This document shows, one piece after another, positions 24,082 to 31,146 of a DNA stretch of 32,955 bases. The notes beneath the pieces were generated by a model. That model was not told the DNA's origin, made no database searches, and saw only the letters and a list, made by a program, of their open reading frames with translations. Made by a program: the position numbers and the translations under genes. Location of the stretch: contig PQXC01000003.1 in the NCBI GenBank assembly GCA_003194435.1, positions 114,706 to 147,660 on the forward strand, written 5' to 3'. Positions within the stretch are counted from its first letter, which is position 1; each line of letters begins with the position of its first letter. The stretch comes from Candidatus Methanophagaceae archaeon (GTDB lineage: Archaea > Halobacteriota > Syntropharchaeia > Alkanophagales > Methanospirareceae).

Positions 24082-24109
24082 GTGCGTATCGTATTCCTCG
24101 CTCTCAGTG

Positions 24110-24337
24110 TCAGCTTGGCCAGACCCCGAAGTATATCTCAAGACCCAGTACAACGGCACCCAGGAGAATGCCAGCCAGCAGAATAGCCTTTGGCGAGACT
24201 TTTACGGCTGATTCCTCCACATCATAATATCGCATCAAGCCCGCGGAGGACATGAGCCCTCGCTCTTCACTCCTGCCACGCCTCCTCTCCTCTTTCTTCG
24301 TCTTCTTCTTCGTACCTTTGCCCCTTACCTTTACCAT
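24110..24337 (-). CDS. secG: Preprotein translocase subunit Sec61-beta (archaeal SecG)
   Basis: A 75-residue protein of the archaeal protein-export channel. A very basic N-terminal tail (KGTKKKTKKEERRRGRSEER) precedes the family signature LMSSAGLMRYYD, then VKVSPKAILLAGILLGAVVL as the single membrane helix. The cytoplasmic tail is longer and more charged than in many archaea. It lies 19 bases after valS and about 28 before moaC on the same strand. Confidence 0.93.
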   Translation of the reverse strand: MVKVRGKGTKKKTKKEERRRGRSEERGLMSSAGLMRYYDVEESAVKVSPKAILLAGILLGAVVLGLEIYFGVWPS

Positions 24338-24356
24338 CTTTCATCACTATTGTTAA

Positions 24357-26849
24357 TTAATTTATTATCATTATTCTCATTCCTTTTACATTTATATCTA
24401 CTATCGTCCCTTTATTCTCATCTTTATCTCTATCTTTATCTCTATCTTTATCTTTGAGTGTATCAGCATCACTGCGCAATTCCACCTTCGTCGCTGTTGC
24501 ATTCTCTATATCCCCGATGTCAATCTTATCCTCTGTGAATATGATTATCTCATTCAGGGGTGCATTTAGCGCTATGCCCCGCTCTGATTTGTATCGCCTG
24601 ACCGCCTGGACAATTGCCGCGATTAAATCCCCTTCTGCTTCAGCATCTGTATCTATCTTACCCGGCGTTGGCCATTTAGCCCTGTGCACACTTGCACTTG
24701 CACTCATACTCACACCAGAATTATAATTAAGATATGAATACATTTCCTCTGCAAAAAAAGGGATAAAAGGCGCGAGCATAAGAGAGAGGGTCTTCAGTGT
24801 CTGGTACAACGCATATCTGGCAGATTCTTTACCGGTAATAGAGGAAGAACGTCCATGTCCATATAATCGTGATTTTACCAGCTCAATGTAATTATCTGCG
24901 AGTATATACCATGCAAACGACCTGATACTCTTCATCGCCTCATCAAACTGGAAGTTCTCCATCGAGTCTGTCACGGCGCTAACAAGTCTGCTCAGTTTAG
25001 AGAGCACCCAGCGGTCAACAACCTCCAATTCAAATTCAGGCTCTTTAGCATTGGCATTGGTATCATATTCGGCGAGATGCGGCAATGAGAACCTGAGTAT
25101 ACTCCAGAGTTTCTGCATGAATTTACTCGCTGCTATTATGTCCTTCCACCGGAATTGGACGTCAGAGCCCGTGGCACCCCCAATTGCCGCCCACTGCCTG
25201 AATACATCTGCGCCATACTTCTGTATCACCTCGTCGGGCGATACAGTATTGTTCCTCGATTTGCTCATCTTGTAGCCATCTTCGCCCAGTACCATACCAT
25301 TAATGAGGACGGTGCGCCATGGTATCCTGTGTGTAAGGGCTAAGGAACGCAGGATAGAATAGAAAGCCCATGTCCTTATTATGTCATGCCCCTGTGGTCT
25401 TAAATCAACCGGGAACTCAAATTCAGATGTGTCGGTATCGAAGCGCCAGCCAGCAATCCAGAGCGCGGTCAGAGATGAGTCCATCCAGGTATCCAGTACA
25501 TCTTCCTCGGCTTCAAATTCCGTGCCCCCGCAACTGGAACACGGTGAATCCGGACTCCTCATTACGGGGTCAATCGGCAGTTCCGCCTCTGAAGCAACTT
25601 TCACTGCTCCACATCGCTTGCAATACCAGACGGGAATGGGCACGCTGAATATACGCTGACGCGAGATACACCAGTCCCAATCCATAGATTGTACCCAATT
25701 CTCCAGTCGCGACCGGAAATGAGCGGGATACCATCTTATTTCTTTTGCGGCATCCAATATCTCGGCTTTATTCACACGCACGAACCATTGTCGTGTGGAA
25801 ATGATCTCAATGGGCGTTTTACAGCGCCAGCAGACGCCAACATTCTGTTTTATTCGCTCTCGTTTCTTAAGCAGTCCTTTATCAGCCAGGTCTGATATTA
25901 TCCTGCTCCTGCACTCCACGGTATCCATTCCTTCATACACACCCGCTATCGCAGTCATTCTGCCCCGCTCGTCTATTGATACTCTCAGTGGTAGATTATG
26001 CTTCTTCCACCATCTCACATCCTGCCGGTCACCAAAAGTGCATATCATCACCACTCCGGTTCCAAATTCAGGGTCCACTGCCTCGTCTTTATACACCTTC
26101 ACATGCTGCTTGAATATGGGCACTTCCAGCTCTTTTCCCGTAATGTCCTTATATCGCTCGTCATCTGGATGCACGGCAACAGCGACGCAACTCGCCAGTA
26201 GTTCTGGTCTCGTAGTTGCAATCTCCACATATCCATTATTATCCACCCTCCGGAATAGCAGATAGTTCAGATATGCGTCCCTATCCTCATACTCCACCTC
26301 AGCGAAGGCTATTGCTGTCTCACAACGCGGGCACCAGTTAACAGGATGCTCTGCCTGATATATCAGCCCATCTCGATACATCTTCAGGAATGACTGCTGC
26401 GTATATCGCCTGTAAGTGTCATCCATCGTGATATACTCCCTGCTCCAATCGATGGAGATGCCCAGTCGCTTCATCATCACCTTCATCTGCTCTATGTTAC
26501 GCGCGGTGAGCCCCTTACAGAGCGCACGAAACTCCTGCTTGTCTATCTGATGCTTTGATATGCCATGTTCTTCCTCCACTTTCACTTCCGTCGGCAGCCC
26601 GTGGCAATCCCAACCCTGAGGGAACATCACCTCGTAGCCCCTCATTCGCTTGTATCGTGCCAGGAAATCTATGTAGCACCAGTTAAGCGCATTGCCGATA
26701 TGAAAATCACCGGTAGGATATGGTGGTGGCGTATCTATGATATAAGGTCTTTTATCAGAGGAGGGATTGAAGTAGTACATCGCTTCATCCCACGCCTCTA
26801 ACCACTTCCGCTCCACTATCTCGTGGTTGTACTTCTTCTCCAGTCGCAT
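24357..26849 (-). CDS. valS: Valyl-tRNA synthetase
   Basis: A class I synthetase of 830 residues that charges tRNA-Val and edits mischarged threonine. Visible are [11 protein letters not shown] (HIGH motif, near residue 46), the zinc-type [10 protein letters not shown], the editing domain block [57 protein letters not shown] and KMSKSRNN (KMSKS motif, near 526), then the helical anticodon-binding domain. The start [20 protein letters not shown] is normal. The C-terminal end carries an unusual [13 protein letters not shown] stretch coded by a 12-bp tandem repeat. A TATA-like AT-rich box lies about 30 bases upstream of the ATG. It heads the valS-sec61 beta-moaC run. Confidence 0.97.
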   Translation of the reverse strand: MRLEKKYNHEIVERKWLEAWDEAMYYFNPSSDKRPYIIDTPPPYPTGDFHIGNALNWCYIDFLARYKRMRGYEVMFPQGWDCHGLPTEVKVEEEHGISKHQIDKQEFRALCKGLTARNIEQMKVMMKRLGISIDWSREYITMDDTYRRYTQQSFLKMYRDGLIYQAEHPVNWCPRCETAIAFAEVEYEDRDAYLNYLLFRRVDNNGYVEIATTRPELLASCVAVAVHPDDERYKDITGKELEVPIFKQHVKVYKDEAVDPEFGTGVVMICTFGDRQDVRWWKKHNLPLRVSIDERGRMTAIAGVYEGMDTVECRSRIISDLADKGLLKKRERIKQNVGVCWRCKTPIEIISTRQWFVRVNKAEILDAAKEIRWYPAHFRSRLENWVQSMDWDWCISRQRIFSVPIPVWYCKRCGAVKVASEAELPIDPVMRSPDSPCSSCGGTEFEAEEDVLDTWMDSSLTALWIAGWRFDTDTSEFEFPVDLRPQGHDIIRTWAFYSILRSLALTHRIPWRTVLINGMVLGEDGYKMSKSRNNTVSPDEVIQKYGADVFRQWAAIGGATGSDVQFRWKDIIAASKFMQKLWSILRFSLPHLAEYDTNANAKEPEFELEVVDRWVLSKLSRLVSAVTDSMENFQFDEAMKSIRSFAWYILADNYIELVKSRLYGHGRSSSITGKESARYALYQTLKTLSLMLAPFIPFFAEEMYSYLNYNSGVSMSASASVHRAKWPTPGKIDTDAEAEGDLIAAIVQAVRRYKSERGIALNAPLNEIIIFTEDKIDIGDIENATATKVELRSDADTLKDKDRDKDRDKDENKGTIVDINVKGMRIMIIN
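24420..24455. repeat. 12-bp tandem repeat inside valS
   Basis: ATCTTTATCTCT occurs twice perfectly and a third time with one or two changes (24420-24431, 24432-24443, 24444-24455). On the coding minus strand it gives alternating Asp-Lys-Asp-Arg near the end of ValS. The unit is a multiple of three, so copy changes keep the frame. Confidence 0.75.
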
Positions 26850-26874
26850 AGGTTGCTTGTTGCTTTATTCTATA

Positions 26875-26892
26875 TCTCTTTAAATATTATTT
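26875..26892 (-). promoter_or_regulatory. TATA-like box upstream of valS
   Basis: On the minus strand AATAATATTTAAAGAG lies about 30 bases before the valS ATG, the distance for a leaderless archaeal transcript. The remaining divergent spacer to the Trm-G10 gene (26893-26963) is AT-rich and has no other clear signal. Confidence 0.4.
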
Positions 26893-26963
26893 TATCGCTA
26901 TCCTTATAGCTCGTTTACTTAATACTTATCACTTATCTCTTATTTACAGCGAGAGAATGCAGA

Positions 26964-28073
26964 ATGCTGATTGCTTTTGAACTCTCCGGGGAGCATGAGA
27001 CATTACCAAAAGCGGAGGTGCTGGCTTGCCTCCGTGCTCATAATATAAGATATGAGGAGAAAGAGCACACAGATGGGATACTTGTGATCGAAGCGGAAGC
27101 GAGCACTTCGGCAGCTCCTACTCCTATGGCGGAAATCGCTGAACGATTGGGGATGACACATCGTATCTATGCCATATTAGGCGTGAGCAGCCGATACAGA
27201 TACAGAGATGAGCGCGCGATGGAGGCACTTATAAAGGATGCCGTGGACAGAGTTATGGAACCGGGCGATACATTCGCAGTTCGGGTGATGATGAAAGGTA
27301 AGAGTGCGATAGCGCAAGTGCAGATGCAGGTGCAAGTGCAGGGTGGGTCTCAGCATAAGGAGCTGGAGCGAGAAGTGGGAGCGATGATAAAGCGAATGGG
27401 CTACAAAGTGGACCTGGAGAAACCGAAGAAGACCCTTGTACTGCTCTTCACACGCCATAAGTGCTTTCTTGCTTTGCTGCTCCACAGTATAGAAAAAAAG
27501 CGATACGAACAGCGAAAACCGCATCTGAGACCTTTCTTCTCTCCCGGTGTGATAATGCCGAAGTTAGCACGGGTTTTAGTGAATTTGAGCGTAGTGAAAG
27601 CAGAAGATATCCTTCTTGACCCGTTCTGTGGCACTGGTGGGATATTGATAGAAGCGGGCATGGTAGGTGCTACTCCCATAGGTATGGATATACAGGCGAA
27701 GATGGTTCGGGGTGCGAGCCAGAATCTGCTTTTTTATCACCTGAAGGGGCATTTGATCACTGCTGACGCCACCGGCATACCCCTGAGGGCGAATAGCGTG
27801 GATGCAGTTGTGACCGACCTGCCCTACGGGCGCGTGTCTCTGATCTCAGGAGGTATCAATGCCAAATCCCGCGCATCATTCATGGAACGCCTGTATGAAG
27901 AGGCAATGGGGGAAGTATACAGGGTACTGAAGCGAGGAAGAAAGGCAGTTATCGTCTTCAATTCCCCTACTCTTTACTCCTTGTTCCCGGTTTTTGGGTT
28001 CAATATCGCCGAGCGGCATGAATACAGGGTTCATAGAAGTTTGATACGATACATAGCTGTACTGGAGAAATGA
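26964..28073 (+). CDS. tRNA (guanine-10-N2)-dimethyltransferase, Trm-G10 type
   Basis: A 369-residue protein with an N-terminal THUMP-type RNA-binding half and a C-terminal SAM-dependent methyltransferase. The methyltransferase shows LDPFCGTGGILIEAGMVGAT (SAM motif), a MDIQAKMVRGASQNL motif II and the catalytic TDLPYGR in VDAVVTDLPYGRVS, the pattern of N2-guanine modification. Archaeal Trm-G10 makes m2G/m2,2G at position 10 of tRNA. The THUMP half contains an odd AQVQMQVQVQGG run coded by CAGGTGCAAGTG-like repeats (about 27308-27345). It is a single gene, divergent from valS. Confidence 0.9.
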   Translation: MLIAFELSGEHETLPKAEVLACLRAHNIRYEEKEHTDGILVIEAEASTSAAPTPMAEIAERLGMTHRIYAILGVSSRYRYRDERAMEALIKDAVDRVMEPGDTFAVRVMMKGKSAIAQVQMQVQVQGGSQHKELEREVGAMIKRMGYKVDLEKPKKTLVLLFTRHKCFLALLLHSIEKKRYEQRKPHLRPFFSPGVIMPKLARVLVNLSVVKAEDILLDPFCGTGGILIEAGMVGATPIGMDIQAKMVRGASQNLLFYHLKGHLITADATGIPLRANSVDAVVTDLPYGRVSLISGGINAKSRASFMERLYEEAMGEVYRVLKRGRKAVIVFNSPTLYSLFPVFGFNIAERHEYRVHRSLIRYIAVLEK

Positions 28074-28151
28074 ACTATATAATATAAAATTAAAAGGTTT
28101 TTGTTGTTTAGTTTATGTTATATATTATTGAATCCAGGTAAGAGGTAGAAG

Positions 28152-28442
28152 GTGAAGAAATTGAAGGTACGGTTGCCTGATGGTAGGGAGATAGAAGCGA
28201 TGGATGTTGATTTCGAGACGGTGAAAGAGGATTGGAATGAATATAAGCTGGAGGACGGGACGATATTGAAATTCAAGACAATAGTTAGCAGTATAGTTCG
28301 TACAGAGGAATATGACCCGATGACCGGGGACCCGGTTTATCACGTTCGCTCCACGAATGTGCTCAGGGTGAAGGTACCAGAGGAGCTGAAGCGGCTGCCC
28401 GGCGCGAGGAAGTCAGATACAGAGGGAGTGGAAGTGCGGTAA
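28152..28442 (+). CDS. Conserved-looking small protein, function unknown
   Basis: A 96-residue hydrophilic protein starting at GTG (MKKLKVRLPDGREIEAMDVD), with a beta-rich middle TILKFKTIVSSIVRTEEYDP and a proline/charged end VPEELKRLPGARKSD. No membrane segment or Cys ligand is present. The start is supported by AAGAGGTAGA just upstream and a TATA-like TATAATATAAAATTAAAAG at about 28078-28096. I do not recognise the family. Codon use looks like that of its neighbours, so it is likely a real gene. Confidence 0.7.
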   Translation: MKKLKVRLPDGREIEAMDVDFETVKEDWNEYKLEDGTILKFKTIVSSIVRTEEYDPMTGDPVYHVRSTNVLRVKVPEELKRLPGARKSDTEGVEVR

Positions 28443-28493
28443 TAGCTGAAATAGCTGATATACCTTTTTCACATCACATAGAGCGCCTGCACG

Positions 28494-28636
28494 CAGGACG
28501 AACGTAATAGAACTATCAAAGGGGTTTTTAACGGGTGAGTGCAGCATACGAACGTTTTGAACAGTTATTTGAACTATTAGTACTGCTATGGCTTTTTATA
28601 TCGTTCAAAAGAAGATAAAACCGGAGGTAAAGAGAA
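28494..28636 (+). repeat. Duplicated regulator-tail and promoter segment, copy 1
   Basis: This segment is nearly identical to 30196-30344. Its first part still reads RTNVIELSKGFLTGE, the last codons of the membrane winged-helix regulator, but with no regulator gene in front. Then come ACAGTTATTTGAACTATTAG, the TATA-like GGCTTTTTATATCGTTC (28586-28602) and a strong GGAGGTAAAG ribosome binding site before the ATG at 28637. Thus a regulator's tail and the following promoter were copied as a block, or an upstream regulator was deleted down to its tail. Confidence 0.85.
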
Positions 28637-29083
28637 ATGAGACGCATAAAAAGGTTGTTGGGCATGTCGGCGAAGAAGGTCGGTACGATGGTGGCGATAG
28701 CAGTCTTCTTACTGGCGATGGCATCCACGGTAAATGCGTACAGTGGGCATGGAACCGGAGAAGTCACACTGGATGGAACTGGGAAACTGTTAGCCAGGGG
28801 ATACGGCAATGTCTCAATCACCCTGAATGGGACTGTAGACATGATGTGCAAACGAGGCGTGCTTGTAGTAACGGATAATTACGGTGATATAGAGATAACA
28901 GCTACTGGCTTTGGATACAGGAAGGAATTGGGTGAGCACAGATGGCTCTACAGGGGTACGGGCAGCATAGTCATAACAGGGAGTGATATACTCGTGGAAC
29001 TCCATGCCCAGAATGGAGCACTGACCGCGAAAGGCACTGGTTCAGCAAGACTGAATGGCACAGGGGCATATATAGCATGTTGA
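28637..29083 (+). CDS. Small secreted beta-rich protein (unit 1)
   Basis: A 148-residue protein with a clear signal peptide: basic MRRIKRLLGMSAKK, hydrophobic VGTMVAIAVFLLAMASTV, likely cleavage after NA (residue 34) before YSGHGTGEV. The mature part is rich in Gly, Thr and short strands with repeating G-T-G motifs (VTLDGTGKLLARGYGNVSIT, then GTGSIVITGSD, AKGTGSARLNGTG), which suggests a small beta-helix or beta-sandwich. The final Cys is the last residue. No known family is recognised. It shares its promoter, signal-peptide start (IKRLLGMS / IKKLVGMS) and the YSGHG motif with the gene at 30345, so the two are distant paralogues or share a swapped export module. Confidence 0.8.
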   Translation: MRRIKRLLGMSAKKVGTMVAIAVFLLAMASTVNAYSGHGTGEVTLDGTGKLLARGYGNVSITLNGTVDMMCKRGVLVVTDNYGDIEITATGFGYRKELGEHRWLYRGTGSIVITGSDILVELHAQNGALTAKGTGSARLNGTGAYIAC

Positions 29084-29091
29084 GCTGGAAT

Positions 29092-29133
29092 GAGGGTGGT
29101 GGCAAATAAATGACCACCTCTCTTTTATTTTTT
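29092..29133 (+). terminator. Stem-loop and T-tract after the unit 1 secreted gene
   Basis: GAGGGTGGT at 29092-29100 pairs with ACCACCTC at 29113-29120 (one bulged base), followed by TCTTTTATTTTTTC. A similar hairpin ending in CCTCTTTTATTTT follows unit 2 at 30895. Confidence 0.6.
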
Positions 29134-29264
29134 CATTTCATCTTATTTCTTAACTTAACTGATAACTGATCTATAAAGAAAGACCCCAGAAAGACTGCCA
29201 GGACTACCCTAAAATGGCACAAAGATGTAGTGTTGTGGAGGGCAAACCTGAGAAACTTACTATT

Positions 29265-30254
29265 ATGGATGAGCCAAGGTTAAGGATGATACTTTGCCTT
29301 CTTGTTCTTGTTCTCATCTCTGTCTCAGGTATAGTGTGTGTGGTGTGTGGGTTGGGTATTGAAGACGGTAATGAGGCAGCAGCGGTAGTAGCAGATGAGG
29401 GGTATTTCAAGCAGCTCATACTGGAGATATATGTGGATGAATCGGGTAAAGCACTTGTGACAGGCTATATAGAGCCAGATGCAGTTGCGAGTCTCTCTTT
29501 CTTAAATAACTCAGAATATATCTACGATAACGATACAAAACAGTTATATGCTCTCACAGACGAATTAACGGACAAATCAGGCGCTGACTGGACGTTGAGA
29601 TTCTCCTCATGTGCCTATTATACTGATTATCACACGGTCTTCTATTTGCCCGATGTCATACGATTGGGCAGGATAAATTGCTCGCCTACAATGCAGTACT
29701 TCGTAACAGTATCAAATGGCTCTTTTGTTATTGATGTCCAGGGTTACGATGTTGAAAGCCCGATGACTGAGATAGAATATCAGGAACAGCTAGAGCAGCC
29801 TGAACAGCCCGGTAGGGGTGATACTACCACTAACATTACCATTATGCAACCACTGCTACTGCTTATCATCGTGCCTATCGCTGTTCTAACTGCGTTATTG
29901 GTGCTATATTTCTACTTTTACTTCACGAAGAAGCGAAGTGCGATAGGGGGTGCGGAAGAGTATAAGGCGGACAGGGAGGGCAGGAAAGGGGCAGGAATCG
30001 AGATTAGCAGCGATATGATGCGAATAATGGAGACACTAACAGAGAGGGAGCGAGGGATAGTGAATGCGCTGTTGAAGCATAACGGGGAGATGACCCAGGC
30101 AGACCTGAGATACGAGACCGGGATACCAAAATCCTCACTGACGGGTATCCTCCGTAACCTTGAGAGAAGGAACATAATAAACAAGAAAGAATGGGGCAGG
30201 ACGAACGTAATAGAACTATCAAAGTGGTTTTTAGGGGGTAAGGGCAAGAAATGA
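29265..30254 (+). CDS. Membrane-anchored winged-helix regulator
   Basis: About 329 residues from ATG 29265 (the frame is open from 29214). Layout: an N-terminal hydrophobic signal anchor LCLLVLVLISVSGIVCVVCG, an outer domain of about 170 residues rich in strands and Asn/Tyr (YVDESGKALVTGYIEPDAVA and WTLRFSSCAYYTDYHTVFYL), an acidic linker EQLEQPEQPGRGD, a second membrane helix PLLLLIIVPIAVLTALLVLY, and a cytoplasmic winged HTH (LTERERGIVNALLKHNGEMT, AGIPKSS-like recognition part, GILRNLERRNIINKKEWGRT). Archaeal one-component regulators of this build sense something outside and bind DNA inside. Its last codons form the start of repeat copy 2, and a secreted-protein gene follows 90 bases later. 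Confidence 0.8.
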   Translation: MDEPRLRMILCLLVLVLISVSGIVCVVCGLGIEDGNEAAAVVADEGYFKQLILEIYVDESGKALVTGYIEPDAVASLSFLNNSEYIYDNDTKQLYALTDELTDKSGADWTLRFSSCAYYTDYHTVFYLPDVIRLGRINCSPTMQYFVTVSNGSFVIDVQGYDVESPMTEIEYQEQLEQPEQPGRGDTTTNITIMQPLLLLIIVPIAVLTALLVLYFYFYFTKKRSAIGGAEEYKADREGRKGAGIEISSDMMRIMETLTERERGIVNALLKHNGEMTQADLRYETGIPKSSLTGILRNLERRNIINKKEWGRTNVIELSKWFLGGKGKK

Positions 30255-30344
30255 ACGTTATGAACAGTTATTTGAACTATTGGTACTGTTATGGCTTTTT
30301 ATATCGTTCAGAAGGAGATAAAATCGGAGGTGAAGTAAAGAAAA
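30196..30344 (+). repeat. Duplicated regulator-tail and promoter segment, copy 2
   Basis: Nearly identical to 28494-28636. Here the first ~60 bases are the true 3' end of the regulator gene (RTNVIELSKWFLGGKGKK). They are followed by GAACAGTTATTTGAACTATT, the TATA-like GGCTTTTTATATCGTTC, and GGAGGTGAAG before the ATG at 30345. Copy 2 is therefore the likely original context. Confidence 0.85.
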
Positions 30345-30893
30345 ATGGGATACATAAAAAAGTTGGTGGGGATGTCTATCGCGGCAGTGGTAGTTTTGAG
30401 TATCGTCAGCGGAATAATAACGGTATCTGTTACAGCGATGCCCAGGTCCAAAGTACCGGTGGCGGTCGTTTATTCAGGGCATGGATTTGTTCTGAACGGT
30501 GATGAATTCCATGTGCTCAGGGTACAGGTGATCAAAGTGAGAGAGCCAAAGCCGAGAGAAATCATGGGATATATAGGCGCGAATATGAGCCTAAAGGAGC
30601 TGAAGGCAGCGATAGCGAAAGAAAGACCCCGATATCGCGGTCGTTTACGTGTTGGTGAGGAACTCTACAGACTTGATAATATCACAGCCGGGAATAGGAC
30701 TGTCAGTGCAGACCTCATGAATGTCTCAGGGTTGACACGGGAGAGGGCGGGGCATATCAGTATCACAGTTATGCGCTATGAGGGCACGAGGATAGGCGAA
30801 GGTACATTGAGTATGTATAAGGGCGCGTATATAGGAGAATACCGGGTGCTGCTTGCTGTGCTACCCCCGCATCCGGTAAAGAGGCGAATATGA
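30345..30893 (+). CDS. Small secreted protein (unit 2)
   Basis: A 182-residue protein with signal peptide MGYIKKLVGMSIAAVVVLSI followed by VSGIITVSVTA and likely cleavage before MP (residue 32). The mature part starts VPVAVVYSGHGFVLNGDEFH, continues with a strand-rich region, a short helical ANMSLKELKAAIAKERPRY and further strands up to YKGAYIGEYRVLLAVLPPHP. No family is recognised. It has one of the best ribosome binding sites in the window (GGAGGTGA). It lies directly behind the membrane winged-helix regulator, a likely controller. It shares promoter, N-terminus and the YSGHG motif with the protein at 28637. Confidence 0.8.
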   Translation: MGYIKKLVGMSIAAVVVLSIVSGIITVSVTAMPRSKVPVAVVYSGHGFVLNGDEFHVLRVQVIKVREPKPREIMGYIGANMSLKELKAAIAKERPRYRGRLRVGEELYRLDNITAGNRTVSADLMNVSGLTRERAGHISITVMRYEGTRIGEGTLSMYKGAYIGEYRVLLAVLPPHPVKRRI

Positions 30894-30894
30894 A

Positions 30895-30945
30895 AGAGGT
30901 ACGGGCAGCGTACCAGCCAACCTCTTTTATTTTATTATTTATTAT
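30895..30945 (+). terminator. Stem-loop and T/A-tract after the unit 2 secreted gene
   Basis: AGAGGT pairs with ACCTCT (30895-30900 with about 30919-30925). An inner TACG/CGTA stem lies in the loop, and TTTTATTTTATTATTT follows. This mirrors the terminator of unit 1. Confidence 0.55.
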
Positions 30946-31146
30946 TTTATTTAATAGCTATCACAGCCCTATAAACGGGTTTCATATCCACTTTATTGTT
31001 CGTTATTGTTCGCATATCTCACTTTTACTTTTTACTTATAGGACTTTCTTTAGTCCAGGTTCTTGCACTTTTCTTCCTCCATCCATCTTTTAATCTTGAA
31101 ATCTCGTGGTTTTAAGTGCATTTATTACTGGAATGACTATTATATA
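30946..31146. other. AT-rich convergent spacer, no gene seen
   Basis: This stretch lies between the unit 2 terminator and the end of aglB. It holds T-rich tracts that could terminate transcription from both sides. I see no ORF with a start and ribosome binding site, and no RNA gene. Confidence 0.5.

Noticed and set aside
24110-24159. Extended N-terminus of MoaC overlapping Sec61-beta
   Set aside because: The extra 26 residues are not like MoaC and read the Sec61-beta membrane region in another frame; the family begins at MVDIS.
28443-28493. Possible terminator after the small unknown gene
   Set aside because: ATACCTTTTTCACATCACAT has a short T-run but no convincing hairpin.
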